From Candidatus Obscuribacterales bacterium (GTDB taxonomy: Bacteria; Cyanobacteriota; Vampirovibrionia; Obscuribacterales; Obscuribacteraceae): DNA of 50,340 bases. The stretch is from assembly GCA_019752635.1 (NCBI GenBank), contig JAIELX010000086.1, forward strand, positions 1 to 50,340, given 5' to 3'. This document shows, in pieces, positions 1 to 7,673 of the stretch. The first letter of the stretch is position 1. Each line of letters begins with the position of its first letter. The notes beneath the pieces were generated by a model. That model was not told the origin of the DNA. It did no database searches and was given only the letters and a program-made list of their open reading frames with translations. The position numbers and the translations under genes were made by a program.

Positions 1-343
1 ACGTTTCTCCAACGACTCTCTCTAATTTTCTTCAATACCCAAAAGTCTGGTTTTACAAGCTAACGCTCAGGTTACGTCAGTTACAACTAAAAGTATCTGA
101 CACCACTTGTAGAGTCGAAGATGTCAGCTGCAACTGGGCACGTTTTATCTAAAACCCTCTCTCTCACTGAGGTTACAGATTCGTAACCTTGGCTCCCGGC
201 CGACGGCGGAGCCGCATAAATCCTTCTGTATTATGCCTCTATAATCTATATAAAGCTACTCATGGCGGTTTTTGAGAGCTCTCACCTTGCTATGCTTATG
301 GCGCGGGCGCAGACTATTGCGCGGCAGGGGGAGACGACGTCAG
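1..343. other. Upstream region of the nuo operon, no gene seen
   Basis: No convincing coding sequence precedes nuoA; the short open frames here overlap the nuoA start in the wrong frame. The stretch is the probable leader and promoter region of the complex I operon. It holds a TATAAT hexamer at 240-245 but no other clear signal. Confidence 0.5.
240..245 (+). promoter_or_regulatory. Candidate -10 box of the nuo operon
   Basis: A perfect TATAAT hexamer lies about 100 bases before the nuoA ATG. No good TTGACA-like -35 element is seen 16-18 bases upstream, so this is only a candidate; an activator-dependent promoter or a different start point is possible. Confidence 0.35.
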
Positions 344-748
344 ATGGACCCAAACCTTTATTACATCCAAGTAGCGCAGATGGGGCTGTTTGTCCTGGCA
401 GGTTTTGGCTTGCCAACTGTAGGGATGATCGGCTTGTCGTTCTTGTTTCAGTGGTTCTTCAATTACGGGCGGCCAAATCCGCTCAAGAACCAGCCTTACG
501 AGTGCGGCATGAAGCCAATTCAAGAAGCGCAAGTACAGTTCGATATTCGTTATTACTTGTACGCGCTCTTGTTCATTGTTTTTGATATTGAAATCGTGTT
601 CTTGATTCCGTGGGCGATGGCTTCACATTCGGAAAGCATTCGCAACATCAATCCGATGCTTGGTCCGATGGAGATTACGATCTTCTTGGCGATACTTGCC
701 GTGGGTCTAGCATACGCATGGAAGAAGGGAGCCCTTGAGTGGGAGTAG
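344..748 (+). CDS. nuoA: NADH-quinone oxidoreductase subunit A
   Basis: Small membrane subunit of respiratory complex I, expected to have three membrane helices (visible near residues 10-35, 65-90 and 100-120). The family signature around NPLKNQPYECGMKP, with the conserved Cys in the first loop, and the acidic FDIEIVFLIPWA segment in the second helix are both present. The length of 134 aa is typical. The ATG at 344 is chosen because a GGGGGAGA ribosome site ends about 10 bases before it; the frame is open further upstream, but that extension is Arg-rich and unlike the family. First gene of a tight operon; nuoB begins 5 bases after its stop codon. Confidence 0.95.
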   Translation: MDPNLYYIQVAQMGLFVLAGFGLPTVGMIGLSFLFQWFFNYGRPNPLKNQPYECGMKPIQEAQVQFDIRYYLYALLFIVFDIEIVFLIPWAMASHSESIRNINPMLGPMEITIFLAILAVGLAYAWKKGALEWE

Positions 749-752
749 TGCA

Positions 753-1412
753 ATGAGTGAAGAATATACCGGTGCCGGGCCCGCTGTTCCCGAAGAATTG
801 AGAGAAACTGTTAGTCTGCATGCCCTGGACTCGTTGGTGGATGCAGTCAGCAATGTATTGTCGCCAGTGGCTAACTGGGCACGTTCGCAATCCGTGTGGC
901 CGTTAACGTTCGGCACCAGTTGTTGCGCTATCGAAATGATGTCGGTGGGCATGTCTCGCTTCGACATTTCGCGTTTCGGCTCGGAAGTGTTTCGCGGAAC
1001 TCCCAGACAAGCCGATTTAATTATCACGGCTGGCACGATCACACGCAAAATGGCTCCGGCGCTGATCACGCTTTATGAGCAATTGCCTGAGCCGAAGTTT
1101 GTTATTGCCATGGGCGCGTGCACCATCACTGGAGGAATGTTTAACGACTCTTACTCTGTAGTGCAGGGTGTAGACCGAATCATACCGGTGGATGTGTACC
1201 TGCCGGGCTGCCCGCCGCGTCCGGAGGGCTTGCTCGATGCGTTGCTGAAGTTGCAATCGCGAATTCGCACGCAATCGTTGTCAGAGCGTGCACGCAAATT
1301 TGGCCAGAGCCGCGCTCTGCGTTATGTTGATTACGATACAGGCTTGCCACTTGAGGCTCTTCGAGCCCAGGCGGATGAGGCTGCTAACCTGGCAGCCGGC
1401 GAAGAAAAGTAG
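753..1412 (+). CDS. nuoB: NADH-quinone oxidoreductase subunit B
   Basis: Peripheral-arm subunit carrying the terminal 4Fe-4S cluster N2, which passes electrons to quinone. All four family cysteines are visible: the adjacent pair in FGTSCCAIEMM (about residues 57-58), one in GACTITGGMF (about 122) and one in LPGCPPRPE (about 152). The 219 aa length is normal, with a short acidic N-terminal lead. ATG 753 follows a GGGAG site. A TTG at 735 would overlap nuoA and is less likely. Eight bases separate it from nuoC. Confidence 0.96.
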   Translation: MSEEYTGAGPAVPEELRETVSLHALDSLVDAVSNVLSPVANWARSQSVWPLTFGTSCCAIEMMSVGMSRFDISRFGSEVFRGTPRQADLIITAGTITRKMAPALITLYEQLPEPKFVIAMGACTITGGMFNDSYSVVQGVDRIIPVDVYLPGCPPRPEGLLDALLKLQSRIRTQSLSERARKFGQSRALRYVDYDTGLPLEALRAQADEAANLAAGEEK

Positions 1413-1420
1413 AGGGCAAA

Positions 1421-1969
1421 ATGACAGGACATGGAACTCCCGCTCCAGCTCCGGCGGAGCCGCCCAAAGAGCTTGAACCGGGCTATCACGGACTCTTCCT
1501 GAAAGAACATGGAATTGCCTCTACACGATTGCCGGACCAAGCTGCGGCTGAAGCTATTCTTGTAGAAGGCAAAGATCTCGAAGCGGCATTAAGGCGCTTG
1601 CGCAATAGTCCGGAAACGGAAATGAACTACCTGCTAACCATTTCCGGCGTCGAACACCCGGACAGTTTCGAGTCGGTTTACCACTTGTGGTCGTATAGCA
1701 ACACAAAAGAACTCGTTGTGAAAGTACGGATCATGAAAGCCGACATTCCCGAAGGACAATTGCCCGTGGTGCCTAGCATCGCGAACATGTGGCCGGCGGC
1801 GAACTGGCATGAGCGCGAGACCTACGATCTGGTGGGCATTCGTTATAGCTCACACCCGTATCTGCGTCGAATTCTCAACCCGTGGGATTGGGACGGGCAT
1901 CCGCTGCGCCGCGACTATAAGCAGCCGATCGATGCGTTGAACGACAAGAATCCTCACAGTATGCGCTAA
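1421..1969 (+). CDS. nuoC: NADH-quinone oxidoreductase subunit C (30 kDa)
   Basis: Peripheral-arm subunit that packs against NuoD in the quinone module. The 30-kDa subunit signature is clear near the C-terminus: WHERETYDLVGI followed by HPYLRRIL and HPLRRDY. The 182 aa length is normal for a stand-alone NuoC and it is not fused to NuoD. The N-terminus is Pro/Ala-rich (about residues 5-18), a mild lineage feature. An AGAGGG site precedes the ATG. Cotranscribed with nuoB and nuoD. Confidence 0.95.
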   Translation: MTGHGTPAPAPAEPPKELEPGYHGLFLKEHGIASTRLPDQAAAEAILVEGKDLEAALRRLRNSPETEMNYLLTISGVEHPDSFESVYHLWSYSNTKELVVKVRIMKADIPEGQLPVVPSIANMWPAANWHERETYDLVGIRYSSHPYLRRILNPWDWDGHPLRRDYKQPIDALNDKNPHSMR

Positions 1970-1987
1970 CGGGGAAGGGACTGAAAG

Positions 1988-3217
1988 ATGGCAACTGAAC
2001 TGACATCACAGGATCAATTTTTTACCTCGCCCGAACTGAAAACGGACGAAATGATCCTCAACATGGGTCCACAGCACCCGGCAACGCACGGCGTGTTGCG
2101 TCTGATCGTGACGCTGGACGGCGAAATAGTTAAACACGTTGAGCCTGTGCTCGGTCACCTGCACAGAGCACAAGAATGGCAAGGTCAAAATAGAACCTGG
2201 TTTCAGTACCAGGCTTTGATCGACAGGGTAGACTACTTGTCCGGAATGTACACTTCATGGGCTTTGTCTCGTGTTGCGGAGCAAATCGACAACATCAACG
2301 TTCCCAAGCGTGCCGAATATTTGCGAGTGATCGCGGCAGAGATGAACCGCATAACATCGCACCTTCTCTGGCTCGGTACGTACCTGATCGACCTTGGAGC
2401 CATGTTCGGCTTTCCTTTTTATCCTTTTCGCGAACGCGAGAAGCTGCTCTCTTTATTGGAAGCAATTGCGGGCCAGCGCATGATGTTTAACTACATTCGC
2501 ATCGGCGGCGTTATGCGTAACCCTCCATTTGGCTGGTTTGACAAGGCGAAGCATTTTACCGAGGAGTTCGACGCGCGCATCGACGAATACGAGGCCATTG
2601 TTACCGAGAACCCGATCTTCCTGAAACGAACAGTTGGTGTTGGCATTCTCAAGAAAGAGATTGCCATGGCCTATGGTGTCAGTGGACCATGCCTGCGTGC
2701 CTCGGGCGTCAATCTCGATCTGCGTCGCACCAAACCCTACTCCGTGTATCCGGAACTTGAATTTGACGTACCGGTTATGCATGGCGACGGTGATACGCGC
2801 GATCGTTATGCCTGCCGAATCAAAGAAATGCGCGAAAGCAACAGAATAATCAAACAGTGCCTTGAGAAAATCCCGGGCGGCACCACCGAAGAACTGCGCA
2901 AATCACTCGGGGTCACTGGTCCTGAAAAGGACGACGATAAATCGCTTGATCCCAATTTCAAAATCATAGCCAAGAAGCAGAATGCCGGATTGCGCGTTAA
3001 GGCCGGAGAAGTATTTGCAGCAGTTGAATCGCCCCGCGGCACCATCGGCTGTTACGTGGTTTCAAATGGTTCGGAAAAGCCGTACCGTTTTCGCTGGAGA
3101 AATCCTTCATTCTGCAACCTTTCCGTGTTGCACGAACTTCTTGTAGGCTCACCAATTGCCGACGTTATGGCTATCTTCGGTTCAATTGACGTGATTCTTC
3201 CAGACGTCGATAGATAG
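1988..3217 (+). CDS. nuoD: NADH-quinone oxidoreductase subunit D (49 kDa)
   Basis: Largest subunit of the quinone-binding module, derived from the hydrogenase large subunit. Recognisable motifs are MGPQHPATHGVLR near residue 26 (the quinone-site His loop), HLHRAQEW, and the C-terminal segment PSFCNLSVL...DVILPDVDR. The 409 aa length matches the family. It begins 18 bases after nuoC with a GGGAAGGGA ribosome site. A Lys/Asp-rich stretch around residues 315-330 replaces the more compact loop of many homologues. It is a separate gene from nuoC, as in cyanobacteria. Confidence 0.96.
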   Translation: MATELTSQDQFFTSPELKTDEMILNMGPQHPATHGVLRLIVTLDGEIVKHVEPVLGHLHRAQEWQGQNRTWFQYQALIDRVDYLSGMYTSWALSRVAEQIDNINVPKRAEYLRVIAAEMNRITSHLLWLGTYLIDLGAMFGFPFYPFREREKLLSLLEAIAGQRMMFNYIRIGGVMRNPPFGWFDKAKHFTEEFDARIDEYEAIVTENPIFLKRTVGVGILKKEIAMAYGVSGPCLRASGVNLDLRRTKPYSVYPELEFDVPVMHGDGDTRDRYACRIKEMRESNRIIKQCLEKIPGGTTEELRKSLGVTGPEKDDDKSLDPNFKIIAKKQNAGLRVKAGEVFAAVESPRGTIGCYVVSNGSEKPYRFRWRNPSFCNLSVLHELLVGSPIADVMAIFGSIDVILPDVDR

Positions 3218-3265
3218 ATTATTCGCTTGCGACATCCGTTTTCGAAAGGTTGAAGGTTGAGGTAG

Positions 3266-4744
3266 ATGACGACATCAACGGTCCCGACACAATTCATTCC
3301 CAAGTCCGATCCGGGCAACTTGCAAGAGATAGGAAAGTTCCTTCTCATTTCAATAGTCTGGATGGGCATCATATTCGGACTGGTATGGCTTGGTTGTTGG
3401 GCAGTGGGAGTACTTCTTCCCAACATGCTTTTGCAACTGGCTCCAGGCAACGATGCGGTGGTATGGATAGCAAGAATTTTGCAGTTCATTACTCCGCTGG
3501 TCGGTGTCCTCATCTTCATTCCAACCAACGCAACCTACATGGTGTTGATGGAACGTCGCGGGTTGGCGCTGTTCACCGTGAGAAAGGGTCCGAACCGCGT
3601 AGGTCCGGACGGCTTCCTGCAAACCGGTGCCGACGCAGTCAAACTGCTGTTTAAAGAAAATATCAATCCGACCGGTGCCGACATCTTGATGTTTACACTG
3701 GCGCCGATCATTTTCTTTGCTCCATCAGTGTTTGCCGCCGTTCCTTTACTAGCCGCCGTGACCTGCAACCATCCGCTTTTCAGTGTTTTGAGTTTCCACA
3801 CGGGAATCTTCTACGTACTGGCAATGTCTTCGATTCCTGTTGTCGGAATCGTCATGGGTGGTTGGGCAAGCAACAACAAATATTCACTGGTAGGCGGACT
3901 GAGATCTGCCGCTCAGGCCATTAGCTACGAGATTCCCCTGGTTCTTTCCATCATTACGATCTGCTTGTTGGTGAATACCTTAGATGTCGTGCAAATCGTT
4001 CACGACCAGGCCGGACCGGTGGCGCAGGACGCACTCGGTCATATGCTGGCGCTGCACGGAGACGCGCTATCCAACAGCGCCAGCGCACTTGACGTCGCAC
4101 ACAAGAACGGTGGTTTCTTCTACTGGAATATTTTCGGCAGCGGTGCACTGCCAGCGTCTCTTCAAGATGCCAGCCTGATCCGCTTCATCTTTTCAATGCT
4201 CCTGGCATTCTCGACCTTCATGCTTTTCTGGCTCTACGCAACCGGTGCCTGCGCCGAAATCAACCGTATTCCATTCGATTTGCCCGAAGCAGAATCAGAA
4301 CTGGTCAGCGGATACAACACCGAGTACAGTGGCATACGGTTCGCGATCTTCTTCCTTGCTGAATTTACGAACCTTTTCATCGTTTCTTCAATCGCAACCA
4401 TAATCTGGTTAGGCGGCGGCAACTCACCGATTCCGACTACGCCTGAAATTGCAATATTCGAATTCGTAAGCAACGTGCTCAACAGCATTATTACCGGAAT
4501 TGCAGGAGCCCTGGGCGCGAGCAGCGAGGGAGCACAGAATTTCGCAATAGCGAGTCCCGTGGTTATGTGCGGGGTCTTCTGGGCGTTGTTCAAAACATAC
4601 GCTTTGATTTTCTTTGCAATATTGATCCGCGGTACGCTGCCGCGATTCCGTATTGACCAACTGTTGGATTTTGGCTGGAAACGACTAATTCCGTTGGCTT
4701 TGATCCTTCTGCTAGCAGTAACCTACCTCAAGGAGCTTGTGTAA
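3266..4744 (+). CDS. nuoH: NADH-quinone oxidoreductase subunit H
   Basis: Membrane subunit (ND1) at the junction of the two arms, forming the entrance of the quinone tunnel. Characteristic loops are seen: ERRGLALFTVRKGPNRVGP, the acidic EINRIPFDLPEAESELV and GYNTEYSGIRFA. At 492 aa it is much longer than the usual 320-380 aa. The extra length is an N-terminal lead of about 40 residues, a hydrophilic His/Asp-rich insertion at about residues 236-295, and an extended loop near residues 385-425. A GAGGT site lies just before the ATG. nuoI starts 2 bases after the stop. Confidence 0.95.
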   Translation: MTTSTVPTQFIPKSDPGNLQEIGKFLLISIVWMGIIFGLVWLGCWAVGVLLPNMLLQLAPGNDAVVWIARILQFITPLVGVLIFIPTNATYMVLMERRGLALFTVRKGPNRVGPDGFLQTGADAVKLLFKENINPTGADILMFTLAPIIFFAPSVFAAVPLLAAVTCNHPLFSVLSFHTGIFYVLAMSSIPVVGIVMGGWASNNKYSLVGGLRSAAQAISYEIPLVLSIITICLLVNTLDVVQIVHDQAGPVAQDALGHMLALHGDALSNSASALDVAHKNGGFFYWNIFGSGALPASLQDASLIRFIFSMLLAFSTFMLFWLYATGACAEINRIPFDLPEAESELVSGYNTEYSGIRFAIFFLAEFTNLFIVSSIATIIWLGGGNSPIPTTPEIAIFEFVSNVLNSIITGIAGALGASSEGAQNFAIASPVVMCGVFWALFKTYALIFFAILIRGTLPRFRIDQLLDFGWKRLIPLALILLLAVTYLKELV

Positions 4745-4746
4745 AC

Positions 4747-5850
4747 ATGTTTGGTTTGGTTGGACGCTCAATTAGCAGCATCGTCGAAGTGATTCGCGGT
4801 CTCAGCACCGTTTTCAAGCATACGTTCCGGGAACCCATTACGCTTGGCTTCCCGGAGGAGATGCCGGAACTGCCGGCAACGTTCCGCGGTCGACTGGCAT
4901 TGGCAGTCAATCCTCAAAATGGTGAACACCTCTGCATTTCCTGCTTGCAGTGCGAACGCGTTTGTCCGGATAAGTGCATCCAGATCACTTCGCACAAGAG
5001 CCCTGAAACAAACAAGCCTGAGTTGATCGAGTTTAAGATCGACCACGGGCTTTGCATGTTCTGCGGACTATGCACTGAAGTGTGCCCCACCAATTGCATC
5101 ATCAATACAAACGATTTTGAAATGTCGGACTACACGCGCGAGTCGCTGGTTTACGACATTCGAAAATTGACGCTTACTCAAGATGAATCGGCGCACTACT
5201 ATTCCAAGAAGGAGTTACCACCGCCGAAGCCCAAGCCGCCAAAACCGGCGGCAAAGCCGGCGGCGGCCGCGGCAAAGCCAGGCGAAGAGAAGCCGGGCGT
5301 CAAGCCGGAAGTAAAGCCTGCGGCAAAGCCGGAAGGCGCGGAAGCAAAACCGGCCGACAAGCCAATTGCAAAACCGGAAGCTGAAACCAAACCTGAGGCA
5401 ACGGAAGCCAAACCTACGGTAGCGGCAGCTAAATCCGAGACGGCGGAAGCAAAACCGGCAACTGAGGCTAAGACCGAAACAGCGGAAGCTACTAAATCAG
5501 CGGAGGCTGAAGTCGGGGCTGAGAAGACCGACGAGCAAAAGAAAGAATCAGCCAGCGCCAAAACGTTGATTGATGTGGAAAAGCCATCGGTTTCCGCAGA
5601 CAAAGCCGCAGCAAGCGCGGCATCCGATGCGGAGAAAGAAAAACTCGCAGCGGGTCTCCAGCATCTCATGTCTTTCTCAGCCGCTGAAGGCAAGGCGGAG
5701 GAGCCTAAAGCCGAGACTGAACAAAAGGCGCCAGCAGAGGAGCCCGCGATACCCTCCGAGCTAAAGACAACGGAAGTTCCTGATGAACTGAAGCCGAGCA
5801 GCAGCGATTCCGCGTCTGCTGAACCCGAAAAGAAAGAAGGGGAGCAGTAA
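4747..5850 (+). CDS. nuoI: NADH-quinone oxidoreductase subunit I with a long Ala/Lys/Glu/Pro-rich tail
   Basis: Ferredoxin-like subunit binding clusters N6a and N6b in the peripheral arm. Two intact 4Fe-4S motifs are visible: CISCLQCERVCPDKC at about residues 63-77 and CMFCGLCTEVCPTNC at about 104-118. The family domain ends near residue 150. Residues 156-367 form a low-complexity tail of Pro-Lys and Lys-Pro-Glu-Ala repeats that turns more acidic toward the end. The usual family length is 150-200 aa, so the tail doubles the protein. No stop codon or frameshift separates the two parts, and nuoJ begins 3 bases after the tail. Confidence 0.95.
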   Translation: MFGLVGRSISSIVEVIRGLSTVFKHTFREPITLGFPEEMPELPATFRGRLALAVNPQNGEHLCISCLQCERVCPDKCIQITSHKSPETNKPELIEFKIDHGLCMFCGLCTEVCPTNCIINTNDFEMSDYTRESLVYDIRKLTLTQDESAHYYSKKELPPPKPKPPKPAAKPAAAAAKPGEEKPGVKPEVKPAAKPEGAEAKPADKPIAKPEAETKPEATEAKPTVAAAKSETAEAKPATEAKTETAEATKSAEAEVGAEKTDEQKKESASAKTLIDVEKPSVSADKAAASAASDAEKEKLAAGLQHLMSFSAAEGKAEEPKAETEQKAPAEEPAIPSELKTTEVPDELKPSSSDSASAEPEKKEGEQ

Positions 5851-5853
5851 CTC

Positions 5854-6468
5854 ATGGATGCACAATTAACGACCATGGCTCAGCAGATCGCGCCTCACAT
5901 TGAAGTGTGGTTCTTCTACATAACAGCCTTGATCATGATTCCCTTTGCATACGCGGTGCTTTTCGATAAGAACGTGATCAGAGCCGGTTTCTTACTTATC
6001 GGGGTTTTCGGCGGCGTTTGCTCAATCTTTTTGCTGCTTCAGGCCCAGTTCCTCGCTATGGCGCAGATGATGATCTACGCGGTAGGTATCACGCTGGTTG
6101 TAGTGATAGCACTGATGTTGACTAATCCTCACAAGGACGAGTACCAACCGGTGGCTATTTCGGCGCAACAAAGTCCTGCCGCGCTTACAGCAATCATCTT
6201 GTTCGTCACCATGTACATGGCGCTGCGTTCCGAGAGCTGGGGCCAAAGCGCAGTGGTACCGATAAACCAAAACGACGTGATTGTCATTGGCGAAAAGCTT
6301 TTGAAGGACTACTCACTGCCCTTCGAGTTCGCATCAATTCTGTTGCTCGTCGCAATGATTGGTTCGGTAATGTTAGCCAAGGCAGACAAAAAAGTTCTTG
6401 TAGATGCTGATGAAGATTCAGCGAACATGATGGACTCGGAGAGGAAAGAAGATGTGGTCAAAGTCTAA
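5854..6468 (+). CDS. nuoJ: NADH-quinone oxidoreductase subunit J
   Basis: Membrane-arm subunit (ND6). Five hydrophobic helices can be followed, including the conserved segment AQMMIYAVGITLVVVIALML with the pi-bulge region found in the family. The 204 aa length is normal. The C-terminal about 30 residues are charged and cytosolic (ADKKVLVDADEDS). A GGGGAG site lies about 9 bases before the ATG. Its end overlaps the start of nuoK by 17 bases, suggesting coupled translation. Confidence 0.93.
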   Translation: MDAQLTTMAQQIAPHIEVWFFYITALIMIPFAYAVLFDKNVIRAGFLLIGVFGGVCSIFLLLQAQFLAMAQMMIYAVGITLVVVIALMLTNPHKDEYQPVAISAQQSPAALTAIILFVTMYMALRSESWGQSAVVPINQNDVIVIGEKLLKDYSLPFEFASILLLVAMIGSVMLAKADKKVLVDADEDSANMMDSERKEDVVKV

Positions 6469-7075
6469 CAGTCTGGTAATCGCGTTCGTGACGGTTGCCG
6501 CACTTTTGGTCGGAGCCTTCGCCGTGCACGCAGTTGACGCGCCTCTCAAGCAAATCGGTGAGATGTGCACCAATGCAGCAACTGGTATGCCTGGCGGATT
6601 TCAACGTATGTTTGAAGCGCTTGGACTCAGCTTCGGCAATGACTTCGACTTGTGGACCGCGTTTGCAATAGTCGTCGTCGGTCTCGTTGTTTACGTGGCA
6701 GGCGCCGATGCAGCACCGCTGCTCGTGATGGGCTCTCTGGCGGTCTTCTTCACTCTGACGTTGAGAGAAGATTTTTTGACCCGCTATTTGACTCTGGCTG
6801 CAATGATGTTTTCAATCGGCCTCTATGGCATGACAACATCGCGAAACGCAGTTCGAGTGCTAATGTGCATCGAGCTTATGCTAAACGCCGTCAACATCAA
6901 CATGGTGGCTTTCTCGCGCTACATTGATCCGTCAGAGTTGCGAGGACAAGTTTTTGCGGTCTTCATTCTGACGGTGGCGGCGGCTGAAGCCGCAGTTGGT
7001 CTGGCTATAGTTCTGGCTATCTACAGAACCAGTGCATCAGTCAACATGGAAAAATTCAATCTGCTGAAGTGGTAG
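6452..7075 (+). CDS. nuoK: NADH-quinone oxidoreductase subunit K with an extra N-terminal membrane region
   Basis: The last 100 residues are a canonical NuoK (ND4L), with three helices and the motif RNAVRVLMCIELMLNAVNIN holding the buried glutamate used in proton transfer. The family is normally about 100 aa, whereas this frame is 207 aa. Residues 1-108 add a hydrophobic, signal-like segment (about 7-28), a hydrophilic loop and two further helices (about 66-100). The long ATG start at 6452 has a strong GAGAGGAAAG site and overlaps nuoJ. An internal TTG at 6776 preceded by GAGAGAAG would give a standard-length NuoK, so dual starts are possible. Confidence 0.9.
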   Translation: MWSKSNSLVIAFVTVAALLVGAFAVHAVDAPLKQIGEMCTNAATGMPGGFQRMFEALGLSFGNDFDLWTAFAIVVVGLVVYVAGADAAPLLVMGSLAVFFTLTLREDFLTRYLTLAAMMFSIGLYGMTTSRNAVRVLMCIELMLNAVNINMVAFSRYIDPSELRGQVFAVFILTVAAAEAAVGLAIVLAIYRTSASVNMEKFNLLKW

Positions 7076-7079
7076 TGAA

Positions 7080-7487
7080 ATGGGCGCGTGGGATTCGGAT
7101 AACTTTTCAAACGACGATGCCGCTGACTGGCTCGCCGAGCTAATAGACAGTGATTCTTTGGAATTGCTGCAGGGAGCGCTTGTCGATGTGCTGGAAGAAG
7201 CACCGGGTGAATATCTGGAAGCACCGGAATGTGCTTCGGCCTTGGCCGCAGCCGAAATCGTCGCTGCCGCAAATGGCAAGCCTGCGGACGAAATGCCGGA
7301 GGAAACGCTTGACTGGCTCAAGGAGCGGGGCAGAGAAATCGCCGAGCGCGTGGAGCTTTTGGAAATGGCGCGTCGAGCCGTTGGCAGAATTCAAGAGAAC
7401 TCAGAGCTGAAAGATCTGTGGGACGAGGCCGACACACTCGACGAGTGGAACAAGGTACAAGACAATCTTCGCTCCCGCCTGAATTAA
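7080..7487 (+). CDS. DUF4259 domain-containing protein
   Basis: Small acidic soluble protein of 135 aa. It matches the DUF4259 pattern: MGAWDSDNFSNDDAADWL at the N-terminus, then YLEAPECASALAAAEIVAA in the middle and a Leu-rich helical C-terminus. The function of this family is not known. It starts 4 bases after nuoK on the same strand, so it is probably the last gene of the nuo transcript. Whether it relates to complex I or only rides on the operon cannot be told. Confidence 0.85.
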   Translation: MGAWDSDNFSNDDAADWLAELIDSDSLELLQGALVDVLEEAPGEYLEAPECASALAAAEIVAAANGKPADEMPEETLDWLKERGREIAERVELLEMARRAVGRIQENSELKDLWDEADTLDEWNKVQDNLRSRLN

Positions 7488-7673
7488 TACCGAGCAGCGT
7501 TCACCAAACCAAACACAACGGCGATCACCGTCCTAGCTTATTTTGTCTTGCGAAACGGCGCACGACCAGAACGCTATAGCGATTAAGCCATGAACCGGGG
7601 TGATCGCGAGTCAACAGAGCAGCCCCCTGCATCGCCCGCGTCCTAAAAATTACCAAGCGCCACGCGGGTGGTC

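Noticed and set aside
5199..5876. A 225-codon minus-strand frame opposite the nuoI tail
   Set aside because: It is a Ser/Ala-rich shadow of the Lys/Pro/Ala/Glu repeats and would sit antisense inside a tight operon.
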